NCBI RefSeq assembly: GCF_000499385.1
Contig: NW_013655295.1
Coordinates: 79,501 to 143,500 of the forward strand
DNA: 64,000 bases
Direction of reading: 5' to 3'
Source: Eimeria necatrix
Taxonomy: Eukaryota > Apicomplexa > Conoidasida > Eucoccidiorida > Eimeriidae
Part shown: positions 36,509-48,510 of the stretch, piece by piece
Layout: each line of letters opens with the position of its first letter
How positions within the stretch are numbered: position 1 is the first letter of the stretch
Notes under the pieces: model-generated
The model's input: only the letters and a program-made list of their open reading frames with translations
The model's database searches: none
Told to the model about the DNA's origin: nothing
Translations under genes and position numbers: made by a program

Positions 36509-38586
36509 CTTGGCGGGAAGAAAAACGGAGAGAGGCTTCGCCACAGACAAACAACAGGCTGCTCGTCTGCTCTACTGAAAACGGCAAACACGGGATAAAT
36601 TTCACTTCACAAGAAGATAATTGGGCAAGATTACCAAAAATGGGCAGATAAAGGAATGAAAGCTGGAGCAAATAGTTCACAGAAGCTCCACCACGCTTGC
36701 AAGAGTCCACGCGTATGCTTCCTGAGTAGCGAGCGAATGTGGGGATTGACTTGATTCAGTGTAGTTCTTTCTTTTCTTATACTCCAAGAATAAGAAGACA
36801 GAATTTCGTTTGTTAGTGACTCCAATGAAAAATATGCACAGGAGCGCACTACAGAGCATGCAGAAGGGATTAACACAGGCCCCAAAACATCACAGTAGGC
36901 CATGTGAATCTGCAATTTCAAAAGTAAACCAAAGCGCAACGCCACTGCAATTATTTCCTGCACTTCTGCTTAAAAGAGTCCTATGCAGCTTCGGAAGCTA
37001 ATTAGTCGCCTCCTACTGGTCGCAGAATCAAGAGAGCGGCGCATCAGTGCCACCTAGTGGTATTGGGTGATGACGACATCAAGCACCCGCAAACCGAACT
37101 GAATCACAGGTGTTCTTCGGCACCCTAAGCAACAGGAAGGTGTGGCGGTCCGCACACGACTTCGCTATGGACCGTTGCTCTGTGTGTTGCGCCAGGCCGT
37201 CGCATTTCCTCATGCGTCGTTCACATGAACGGAGTGTTTCAATGTTTGTTTAGGTCAGAAGGTATCTACCCTGCTTCAGCTCTACCTGAGCCCCGGGAAA
37301 ACCTCAGCTCAGGCCTTTAACGCTCTCGTGGCGAGGCGTCCACGCTGTGGCTGGCGCGCTCCCACTTTGGGTGTTGCTAGCGTGTACAAGTAGCCTTCAG
37401 TGCATGCGTGCACACAAAAGCAGTTTTAATTTACTGCATCACGTTTTACAGCCTAGGCTGCCGCTTACACTGCTTTTAGACCAGAGTTGTGATCCCAAAC
37501 TATGCAAGTGTAGCTTCATTCGAACTACAGAATAACATTGAATCATTCCAAGGGGACGCATCTCTAAGAAGAGACGAACCATTCGTCATACAGTAGAACT
37601 CCATTAAGGGCAACTGTCGCACGTCGGCTTCTTGCCTCAAATGCGCAAGAAGCTGCACTCCCACGAAGCCAGTTTGAAAAGCAAAGGCTCTAGGGACGGC
37701 CCGCTCTTTCTCATGCAGGGTACGCGCAGAGTGTCAATTCCTCGAAGAGTGGAGTAGTTGGCGGACTGGAAACAAAGAGCGTGAGCGAGAGGAAGAAACT
37801 AAGTTGGGAGGGGAAAAGTGTGGTGCTAGCACCGAACTAGCAAAAGACTAAAGGCGAATACTTGAGAACAAGTAATTGACAGACGGACAACGGCAATGGG
37901 AGGCAAAGAGACGAAGACGAAAAGCACGGTGTGCATCTCTATGCAGAGATACGCAGAACGAGCGTGGCTTCACGTCCCAGATATAATTTAGTATCTTTGC
38001 TGCGAGCGCATATGTTATAAACGATAACTCAACAGCAAAAAGGAAAACGTTGCTCACACAGGGTCTTGCTGCTGTTGCAGCTACTGGCATATCTGCTGTT
38101 GCAGGACACTGGCTTGCCGCGGCTGCTTGCGGCGGCTGCTGCGGTTGCTGCTGGCGCAGGTCGCTGCTGTAGCTATTGTTGACTCTGTAGCTGCCGCCAG
38201 TGCAATATCATGATCAGCAACAGCCGCTGCTCCCGTTACTGTCGCTGTTATACCTGATGTCGGTATCGAGAGTGGAGCCTGAAAAGGTGCATTTGGCTGC
38301 GCCTCCTCTCCTTTGGTTGCCGTTACAGCAGCATTTCTGTGTACCTAGTTTAAAGCAATGCCCTGCATTGCATTTATCCTTCTTAGTTATCACTTAGTTT
38401 TTGCCGCGCTTTCGTAATAGACTGGTGAATTTGTATGTTTTTACATATGCTTGTCTTCTATTTTTGTGTTTGCTGCCTGTTGTTTGTGCGTCCCGTGTTT
38501 GTTTGTCTCACCGGCGCAGCCTCATCTGTCCAATTCTTCCCCGTATGTAATGTTTCCTGCACCCTCAGCTACACTGACCGGTGCGC
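36509..38586. other. Intergenic region with CTG/GTT-rich patch, no supported gene
   Basis: About 2.1 kb between the ISCU start and the VPS33 stop, both on the minus strand. ORFs are short and unrecognised. A loose (GCTG/TTG)n patch at about 38060-38180 has the same base bias as the coding trinucleotide tracts but is imperfect. It presumably holds the ISCU promoter and VPS33 3' UTR. Confidence 0.5.
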
Positions 38587-39986
38587 CTAGTCTACATCAT
38601 CAATCATGCTGTGGAATAGCTGTCTCGTGTTGATTATTTCTGTGGTTAGGATCAGATATTGAATCCTGGTGTTGGGGGGCCTCCTGTCCGCTTTCACTTT
38701 TCCGTCTCTCTCCAATTCATTCAGTCTTCGTATTGCCGCTATCTCTGCATGCGACACTCCCCCTATGTACAGCACCAGCACCAGTAGCGGGGGGGCAGAA
38801 GGCGTATTACTGCCCTCGCCCTGAAGCTGTTGCTTCTGCTGCGTCACTGGTGACTGAAGCTGCTGCAGCGCTGGTGGTTGCGGCTGCTGCTGCCTGATTT
38901 CCAGGGCAGGGCCCCACATGCTGTTCAGCACATCAGGAATGGCACGCCATCCTAGAGGTGTCTCGTGCAGTAGCTGCAGCAGCCTGCTCATAGAGCGCAT
39001 ACCAGCAGGAGAAGCAGCAGCAGCGGATCACCGCAACTCATTTGCCGCACAAAGCGCAGCAGCTGCTATCGAAGCGGAGGAGTCAATAGTAATACACTGC
39101 CTGCGTACCACCCTGCTGCTATACATCTGAGCAGCTTACCTGACTGACAGGGGTGAGTATCCAGAGCAAACGTACGCAATGCCTTGCATGGCTTCATTTT
39201 CTTCGAGCATGAGTTGGCACTTGTCTCTGACGAACCTCCATGCCTCGGGTCCCACGGCCGCTGCAGCACCTTTCGCTTTTTTCTGTGAGTTTTGTTCGCG
39301 AAGCAATCCCACTCGCTGCAGATAGGCTATGCGCCTCAGCTCGCGCACACCGTGCTGCTGTACAAGACCGTGCAGAAGCGGCTTCAGTTGCGTGGGTTTA
39401 AGGCCACCCCCGGTGACAGAGGCGAGGCAGAGAAGTCTGTACACCTCATCGAGTGTGGTGGCAGCGGCGGAGCAGCAACCAGAAGCAGCAGCAGCTTCGG
39501 TTGCTGCTGACTCGTCAATCAGCCGATCAAACGCCTCTCCTAAGTTGTTGCTGCGCTGCTGCCCGGGTAGGAGAGCTGCAGGGCCTCCGCCTCCCGAGCC
39601 CTGCAGCAGCTTGTCTTCTAGGCAAAGCCTGTTGTGGAAATTGGGGTCCTTAAAGACGGCTGAGACGAAGGAAGCTAGCTTGACATGCAAGCTCAGTGAT
39701 GCATGTTCTTGCTGCTTTCTTTTGAACTTGGTCATGAAACAGCTTATATCTTCTATGGTCCGCAAGCCGTCCTTCTGAATGTATGTCTCTTTTATTTCAC
39801 TAGCTATTTTGTGTAGCTTTGAGCCCACGAGCGACTGGTGGCAGTCCCGTAGACTCATAAAGAGACTGTCCCCAGCCAGCGAAACCCGTTGTCCTCGGCC
39901 TCTTTCTATCAAAATTGAGCTACCTGGGCCAGGGCTGCTGCTGCTGCTGCCGCTCCCTGGCAGCGGCTCGCACAGCTGCTGCTGCG

Positions 39987-40017
<31 letters not shown>

Positions 40018-41475
40018 GAGGATGTGCTTGGGCACTTCTACGCCTGTGCCGTCCACTCCTAGGATGGAGTCGAGAAGTCCCTGGTAGGTGAAGTCAGTGC
40101 AGAGAGGAGAAACAAGGTCCACTCGACGGTCAAAAAGCACTAACATGTGCAGTAAGTGAGGTAGTGCCAGAGCCGCTTGTCCTGTGCAGCCTGATGCTGA
40201 TGCTGCATCACCTACCTCCGCACCCGGAGCCAAGCTGCAGCCTGCCGACACGCCTGATGGGGAAACCCCACAGTCCTCAGCGTCTAGGACAGAATATACA
40301 GGAGGTACTTGCAGGGCTACCGGCTCCTTGGGACCTGCAATGAGGTTTAGGCAAGGGTCTTGTAGCCTTTGCTTTTGCTGCTGCTGCTTGCGCTTGAGAA
40401 TCAGGAAGTCACTCACGGCTTTCGCGGCGCTGCCAATGCAGCGCAGGTTAGGGATCAGCTGCTGTTGCTGCTGCTCCTGCAGCACGTCTATTGCAGCGGC
40501 AACGCTGCGGCACAGAGACACATCCCCTTGGCCGTGGTAAGCTCTGAAGAAGTTCGGTATCTCTAAAGACAGCACGTCGCGGTCAACCGGGAAGAGCCTC
40601 AGGGGGCAGTGCGTCACCACGACACAGTCTGGACTCACGCTACTGCTGCCGCTGCTGCTGCTAAAGGGGTTGCCAGCGGCTGCTGAGTTTGTCGCACCAA
40701 GGGGGAGCAGGCTGTTTCCAAGGTTTGAAATGAGCGCAGCTGCAGCAGCAGGTAGAGAGGAAGCACCGTTTGCTGCGCCCGTTGCTGCTGCTGGTGCTGC
40801 AGGTGTACAAGCAGACAAAAGACGCCTAAGCTCACTTGCTATGTAATCCGATGGCTCAGAAACCAAAACAACGACATATTTTCGTCCGCTTTGAGACGAG
40901 GCAGGCGGAAGGGGGTACCGCCACAGCACAGCGTCACTGCTGGTGGGCTGGGACACTCCCTGTGGTGCCCGGGTAGCCACACCTTGAAGCCCCCCAGCGG
41001 CTTTTAATGAGGCCTGAGCCTGAGGAAAGGAACTTTCGATGTAGTTTATGTGCTGTATAATTAGCGGTAGGCGCGAAAGGCGAGGACGGCAGAAAAAAAG
41101 GACAGTGGGTGCTACTGCTGTTTGCTGCGGTACTGAAGCCAAACAAATGGGAACAGCCTTAAGAGCGAAGCAACGGTCTACGCCATGCTGCTGCAGGGAT
41201 GATGCGTCCACAATGTGAGAGACAGGGGAGGCCAGGCTGTCCTCAAGCACCAACAGCTTGTGGCCCTCAACAGTGCTTAGCGCATCTAGGAACATACGAC
41301 GATAGTAAGCAGATACTGCCGCGCATGTCTCCCTCACCACATCGGAAGTCTCATCGGTAGAAGCTCCTTTGGCTGCTGCAGGTGTGGGAACACCAGAGCT
41401 GCCGCTAGGAGGGGAAAGTTGTGGGGTTTCATTGGGTTGGGAGCTATGTGCACTGGCTGAAAGCTCCGACGGCAT
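38587..41475 (-). CDS. VPS33: VPS33-type Sec1/Munc18 (SM) protein
   Basis: SM-family subunit of the HOPS/CORVET tethering complexes, which chaperones SNARE assembly; in apicomplexans these complexes serve the endosome-like compartment feeding rhoptries and micronemes. Exon 1 41475-39140 and exon 2 38983-38587 join in phase 2 and give 910 aa, well above the usual 600 or so. Family marks: HKLLVLEDSL near the N-terminus; LVLFDRRVDLVSPLCTDFT and YQGLLDSILG; CSGYSPLSVR joined to LLQLLHETPLGW; and the C-terminal LVLYIGGVSHAEIAAIRRL with QYLILTTEIIN, the VPS33 signature. The extra length is low-complexity inserts: an Ala/Ser-rich loop, and a Gln run just after GVEVPKHIL. Divergent from the TMEM33-like gene. 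Confidence 0.9.
39967..40019. repeat. CAG/CAA tract encoding poly-Gln in VPS33
   Basis: CTG/TTG array on the plus strand, read as Gln codons on the gene strand, giving about ten Gln, a Pro, then more Gln. It sits in a loop between conserved SM segments. Confidence 0.85.
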
Positions 41476-42737
41476 CAGGCGGTATCAAGGCAGCCTTTGA
41501 CTAGTTGGACTGAGATACTGACCGCACAGGCGCGCTCACGGAAAATTAGAAACTAATTAAGCACAGCGTAAGCATGAATCCTATTCGATCATATTGCGGA
41601 TGACGACGCAGTATGGGGGGCTGTAGGAATGGAGACATGCACGGAATGACCGGATGCTGGGTTGCTGTATTTAAAGTGACTCTGATTAGGCAGAAATCTC
41701 AACAGCCACAAGAGGGAAGAGGCAGGAGACGAACACCGTCGGCGGCGAGCACTGCTGTCCTGGCTGTATGCCTACTCCCATCCAATTTGAGCGCTTCATC
41801 ACATTCATGTATCCCAAAAACCAGCGGAAAAAATAAATATTTCTTCCTTTTGCTATTTGAATTCAGTTTCAGCATTTGTAAAGCACGGGGCTGTTTCATC
41901 GTGGGTCTGCAGTGCATGCGACCCATGTCTTCCGGTGTTTCACAAAACAACCTTGTGTTCAACGCACTAGATATGCTGAGTCTCCTAATTGGCGAGTTTA
42001 CGCTGAAATGTAACTTTTGAACATCTGACACACCACGGTAAACTGCCTCTCCTCAAGCAGCCAGACGCAGTCGTCTGGGCTTGAATTTCATCGGTAAGAA
42101 ATGCTTGTTTGGAACCACTGTATATCGAGTTACATGACTTCAGAATCATGCACTTACCGTGAAGCTCTGAAAATGCTTATGCAGCTGCCAAAAGCTGGAC
42201 TTATACGCTTTGTGGATTTGAGCACTCCGACGCCCTGCGTGTTTATGGCATCACTGCTTGAAAACTACTAGTTTAGCTGCCCCGAAGCTGTGAACAGCGT
42301 AATTTGTTAAAATTGTTCTCCAAACGGAATATGGGCCCAGTGCGGGGGACTACGTGTAGTCTGGCATTTCATGCAGAGTGGGTTGCCTGCTGTTTTCTTT
42401 GCAAATCAAAAAACTAGCGGGTGCTCTTTGCCTTGTGTTTCTGTCTATTTTGAATCTTTCAGGACCTGAGGGACTCAGAGAAGTGGCAGTGGCGCAGGAT
42501 TAATCTCTTAACCCTTCTATCCATCCCCAAGACTTTGCTTCTTCTACATTGATTCCTTGTGCTCTTTGTCTCTCACACCTCCACACCTCTCGCTTCGAGC
42601 TCGTCATAGTGCCACCCAGACCCAGCGCTAGTGTGCGTCTGACTGAGTATTTACAAGGCTTTCTTGATCGTCGTCCCATGGCCCGCGACTTTGCGCAATT
42701 CGCCTCAGTTTGCCCCGCGTGATTAGCAGGAACCAAA
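41476..42737. other. Divergent promoter region, VPS33 / TMEM33-like
   Basis: About 1.26 kb between two divergent start codons. No domain-bearing ORF; expected to hold both promoters. Nothing specific recognised. Confidence 0.5.
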
Positions 42738-45277
42738 ATGTCAAACAAGAAGCTGGAGGCACTGAGGGAGGCAGCGAAGGCGGCGGGCCTGAGCCCCTCT
42801 GAGGAGAAGTTCGTTTGCTTTGACTGGTCCGCGAGTCAAGAGTGGCAGGAGTATCTCGCCAGCCTGTACCCTACCCCTCCTTTGAATAAAATGCTCAAAT
42901 GGAAGAAAAAGTTTTACAAAGCGCATCAGGTCAGCTGTGCGTAAACTTCACACCTTTGGTGTATCGTCTGGCCGCTTAAGTTCTCTGGATTATACTTCTT
43001 GTGTGCATACGCTTGATTGGTCTTATGTGTTCTCTGTTTCTGCATTCGTCTCCGTAGGACGCGACCTTCGACATTAACAGCACAAAAGTTGATGACGTCT
43101 TGAACGGAAACTTCAGCCCAGGCGTCAGCTCTGGCGACAGCAGCTGCAGCGGTAGTTACAGTGGCCCCCGCATGCCTCCATTTTCACGGCCGATTGGTTC
43201 TCCTCCCTCTGCTACTGTTCTCAAAGTGCTCTCTCCTTTGACGCTCTTCTGCCTCGTCGCTGGCATGCTCAAGACTGTGCTGGCTGCCGCTACGTCCCGT
43301 AGAGTGAGCCGGCTTAAGCAACAGAAACGGCAGCGTTAGCCACAGCCATAGCTGGGGCGTCAACGAAACAGCATTAGTGACAGGAGCACCTGCAGCATTG
43401 GCTTTAGCTGTGGCAGCAGCGGCAGTGGCAGCAGCGGTAGTGACACCAGCAACGGTTGCAACTGGAGGAACGGCATGTGCTAGTTGATAAGCTCCGTAAA
43501 CCACCACGGTGGACTCGCAAAACGCCTAACAATTAGGATCGTATTATCGTGCGTAATAGCCACGTACAGATTGTATATACGGCCATATGTGCGTTGAGAC
43601 AAGGCGATGCATAGCGTTATTGAAATAGTAAATGCTGTGCCATTTTGAACTGTAGGATCCCATGGCCTCCCTGCTGCTGACTGGAGCGCTTCTGCTGCGG
43701 TTGTACGGCTGCTTTGGTCTTCCACCCATCAAATTTTGGCCATTGTCCCAATTGGGGGACTCGATCGCCAACGAAGGCGTGCCCTACTTCGAGGTATGAC
43801 ACCAAAGCTTGATCGAACACACGAGTCGAAGCCGCATGCGGGCTACTGTAGCATCTGCAGTAGTACCATCTGCTGTAGCTGCAGTGGCAGCATATGTAGC
43901 AGACGAGAGCTTTGATGGTCTATGGGCATACACATTGAATAGAAGTGTGGCGTAGGTATGATTACGCAGTATGCGTGGTAGTTGTGTCGGAATGAAGAAG
44001 GAATATGAGCGCATCTTGACATAATGGACGTGGTCACGATTGCAGTTTTCACGTGTCTTCACCAATACTAATTGTTTGACCTTGTTTTGTATGTCTGTGT
44101 ACTTATATATTGTTCTTTCTGTGCGCGATACCTGTCCGTACTGTTTGTTTTGCTTGTTTTTAATTTGCTCGTTAATTGCTGCCTTTATATAGGATTACTT
44201 TGTGCATTCACATGCTTCGTCGATGCTACGTCACAGCGCGTCCTACAGAATGATGCCATGCATGGCGTCCTGTTCTCTTTACTTACGGGTCTCATGCCGA
44301 ACTCGTTGCCTCTGCTGGCTTCTCCTTTACTGACGGGCAGTCTAGTGGCGGCCTACATATTGCGCGAGGGCAGTGGCATACTGTCGTTATTAAAAAAGTG
44401 AGTCCTACTGTCTTTATTTCTATGGACACTGCCGTTATTTTCAACTGCAGGAGTCAATTTATCCCGCCGCGTATGTCGGGAAGCCAGCTCCAACAGCGCG
44501 TGTGTTGGTGCCTGTTGCAAATAGCTTAGACATTACTTTGCCTGTACTGTTTTGTTGCATAAGGAGCTACGATCGAATGGAACCAGAAATATTATGATGG
44601 CAGTATTCACATTTCTGCTGTCCGTGTGAATGCATTGTTGCAATTTAATTGCAGCATCGGTCCCGTGCAAAGCTTCACGTCAATGATGGATCGAAAGGTA
44701 GGCAAACAAGAGGCAGCGATAGAGCGAAGAGACAGTGGTAGAGCAAATGCAGAGGTGTTTTGCCGTGTTGTGACCGAAGAGAGATGGGGAGGAATGCGCA
44801 TTCCGCGTCTGCAATACTTCTCCCATGATTTGTCACTCCTTTTTGCGCTTCCAGAGGTTTCAAATTCTGCAGCTGCGCGCGGACTTGGAAGTTTACTTTG
44901 GTCTATTCTTCGTCGTGTGGTCCCTCATAAAGATGAATGTGTCTTTATCGGAGTTCTTCGTGCCTGCTTATCTTTATTGGCAGCTGCAGAAAATCAGGTA
45001 ACTGCTCTGAACTGCATCAGATTCCCATCTCGTGTGACAGTGACACCAAAAGGAACAATCATGGCTGGGCATTACGGGTTTTGAGGGACTTGCATGCAGT
45101 TTGAAAGGGTATACGTAGAAGGAAAGTAAGGTAAAGTGAGCGTACGGTCGATTGAGGTAACTGCTGATGCGCTCACTTCTGCTCCATTGCAAACTCAGGT
45201 TTCAAACTTGCCCATACACTCAAGCAAGTATCCGCCGGCTTGATGGTATGTCCCACATCACGATCATCAACTTTTAA
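42738..45277 (+). CDS. TMEM33/Pom33-family membrane protein (probable)
   Basis: Likely multi-pass ER/nuclear-envelope protein; in yeast and animals the family shapes ER tubules and associates with nuclear pores. Seven exons (42738-42929, 43058-43303, 43656-43793, 44249-44397, 44655-44697, 44855-44997, 45199-45277) are mutually in phase and give 329 aa. Hydrophobic segments: LKVLSPLTLFCLVAGML; PMASLLLTGALLLRL; HGVLFSLLTGLMPNSL with PLLASPLLTGSLVAAYI; and VYFGLFFVVWSLI. RADLEVYF and the aromatic-rich YLYWQLQKIR match the family's C-terminal half. A hydrophilic N-terminal extension of about 100 residues has no counterpart I recall. The last junction is uncertain: a GTATGT donor lies 33 nt before the stop used here, so another exon is possible. 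Confidence 0.6.
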
Positions 45278-48200
45278 GATCTACCCTCTGAATTAAAGCA
45301 GTTGAGGGTATTTGGGGCATTCGGGCTACGGATTTTGAAGGAGGGTTAGGGCTAGGCCAGCAATTTGCCGCAATTCTGCATGGGCGCCAGGGAACACTTA
45401 CCACGATAGTTGCCATCGGTTATTTCCACATATCAGAAAACTAAAGCTAAACTGCGGTGAACGCAGAATTAGATACGTACTGTTCTGTAATTTCGTCCGA
45501 ATCCACAATGAAGAGCCCGTTACGTAAAGAGCCTAGGAATCCAGCGGCAAGCCGGTTGGCCTTTCATAAGCCGCGTGCGCGTTTGTCATCAGCCGTATAA
45601 TTAGGCATTATTCGAAACGTGTGTAATGTTGGATTACGCGGCATTGTTCGGTTACGTGGCATTGCAGGTACCATCACGGCGCTAACCAATCATCGCGCGT
45701 GCCCTGGGGTTCTCAGGCTGGTCTACGAAAAAGTGAGAACTGCCAATATTCATGCAACTATATTTTTTTGCACTGACGCACGTATTGGGCTTTTAATTTG
45801 GGATTTTTGTATGATTGAGAGGCCACGTTTAAGTCACGACGCCATGGCGTGAGATACCCCAGGGTCTTCGTCTCGGCATTTATCTTTGCTTGCTCCCTGT
45901 CTTTGTGTGTCTGCGGGGTGGTTCTCGTGGCTCCTTCCCGCATGCTAAGAAAACTAGGCATTCCGTCAGTTGCCTCCTTGTTCTGCATGTTTGATGCAGG
46001 TCCGCATCTTCTGCATCCGCCAAGTGCAGCCGCCTGAGCCTCCAGGTGGTCCTCGCAGCTCATCGTGCACAATTATGTGAACATATGTTTACATTTGTCG
46101 CCCCTTATGGCCTTTTTTGCCGAAGAAAACGGATATAACAGCTAAAACAAAAGAAAGTAATAATAATAATACACGGTACAGGGGCCAAGGATCTTTACTC
46201 CACGAGGAACTCGTCACAGCTGCATAAGCTAGTTGCACGAGAATGGGCCCTCTGCTGCTGCAGAAAAAGGCTTCTTTTTGGCACCAATCTGCGTAATTAG
46301 GTGTTTTTGCAATTAGGCGGCAATCTGCATTTCCAACGGGTTGCGGTTATCAGAATTCAACCGCCAGCAGTGCCAGGTAATGACGCTAGCCGCCTAGCGG
46401 ACCAGCGCTTAGATGGATGCGCTCACCAAATAGGGTACTGAGCCTAGAGGGTTACGTTGCCAGTTCCGAGATGGGCACAGTCATTCGAATATATGCACCA
46501 GAACGGTCCTTCCGGGCCGAGACTGGCTATACATAGCCAAAAACTGCTGAGCTCGAACGAATTATCGAACGGTTGTCAGTTCATGCTGGTGACGCAGTTT
46601 TCTAAGCTGAGTATGTAGTCAGGTAGGTACATTTGCACAGCCTTGACTTTGGCGGGGAAAGTGGTTGTTGTTTGGACAGCGAAGAGGGTCTCTCCCGGCA
46701 TGGGGAGGCCCCAACGAGAACTGAAAAAGATGCAGCTCTAGTCCCCTTCCAACTTGCCGCAACGCAAAATGTAAAACGCGCAGCAAAGGGGCTTGAGAAT
46801 AGGTGTGTTGTCTACGTAGCACTACGGTGAGACACTGAGTGGCAAAGAAGCATTAGACCGTTCCCTTTTGGTCTCCATCGATTGGTTTGTTTTGCTTGGA
46901 AAGTTTCTGTTTTGCTGCAGCGCAGTAAATGGAAGGCACATCAGTTGCAACTGGTGGGCTGAACTGCTGTTGAGCTCCACCCAGGCACAGCTCCACACTC
47001 TGTATCGCTTCACGACCAAGCGGCAGAGCCTACGTACGGCAGACGCTTGAGCCAGTTATATTCAGTACGCTTCCGTGGGGACTAAGTGTTGGCTGCATAG
47101 ACCGAAGCCCATTAGGATTGTTGTTTCTAGCTCCGATGTCTCTGCTCTGTGAACTTTACAGAAAACAATTTTGCAATGGTGGCACCTAGAAACAGTGCAC
47201 GTGAGGGAGCCTCAGCTGTTCCCCGAGCCCTAGTGTTCTCGAATTTTTACTCACTCTGTGGAGTGGTGAAGGACTTTTCCTCAAAATGGCAAATTCACTG
47301 GAGGGTTAGTGATCCCGTTCCGCCTGATCACTGATTTTGAAGGCATTTCTTCTGTGGATCTCTCCGCATCCCACCGAAGCCCCTCGAGTCTCTTGCAAAC
47401 ACCGAAGTGGTGGCTTGTATTGTATCCATTTGCCTTTCTTTGTATTGAAGAGTTGACTGCTCTGCAATAAGCTTAGGTGTGGCGTTCCCTTACGTTGACG
47501 ATCACACTGGTCGTCCGCAGGCTACCAGTGGAACACATCCACACGAAATGTGTTCAAGGCAACAAGACGGGAAGGCTGAACTGTTAACTCTTCGGTTTAT
47601 AAACGCCCAACGCATGCTAGCTGATACAATCAAATTTCTCCTTTCTAAAGTGGGGGGTGCAGCCATGCATTGGGTGCACGCACATTCAAGATGCACGTCC
47701 GTGCTTGTGTAGCTTGATTAAAGTCTCACGGCCGCGGCCGATTGCTTCTGTTTTTGAGATCGGCGGCAATTTATTAATTCTGTATGCACTCATAGTCGCT
47801 GTTTATTGTGCATATTTGGCGGGAACCACCGCTGGCGCCGTAGTACATGTGAATGAATTGTCACGGGCGGCTCGCCCAAAAGCAACTTGTGAGTTGTCGA
47901 GCCCAACGTCGAAAATCATAAGCAGTTTCACTGTAACATTTTATTTCTTTTCTTGGTTTGTCTTCGCTGTGCTTCGTCAATATCTTTGGGGCCAGCTCGG
48001 GTGTTCTTCACCCGTCCATGCAACTGTGATCACTACGGCCCTTGCATGCGCAGGAGGCCCATTGCGAGGGATTTTTCATTATTTGAGTCTATTTTGCCTC
48101 TTTAGGATAAGTAGGGCCTGATTTACAACTGAAACTACACTACCAAGGGATTTCGCTACCCGTGAAGTGTAACTGCAGGCACATCCTGTCAACTAGCCCT

Positions 48201-48510
48201 CCTGCATGTTTGCTGTGTCCTGCGTCTTAGCTGGCAAGACGCTTCCTGGCCGTAATACTTTCTCAGAAGGAAAGAGTAATTGAGGGGCTAGGGAAGCAAG
48301 GAACATGGGGTGTCGTTTCGCTAACTGGAACGGCCTTGTGAGGCACAGCGAGCCTGTTGTACATGTCCCATAGGGAACAATGCACGCGTGGGATGTCCAG
48401 TGGCTCCTCTTTGTTTTCCTTTCCTAGCACTGCACAGCAGTTATTCTTGTCAACAAGCGTGCGGCGGCAGCAGCAGCTACACTGCGCCTCGGCCTAGACA
48501 ATTGCTAGCG
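45278..48510. other. Intergenic stretch, no supported gene
   Basis: About 3.2 kb. A plus-strand frame ending at 48121 has hydrophobic patches (LLILYALIVAVYCAYLAG) but no ATG at its start and no recognised family; chance or a missed membrane exon. The rest shows nothing. It should include the promoter of the giant gene. Confidence 0.4.

Noticed and set aside
47657..48121. Plus-strand frame with membrane-like segments
   Set aside because: Does not start with ATG and matches no family; kept only as a note in the intergenic entry.
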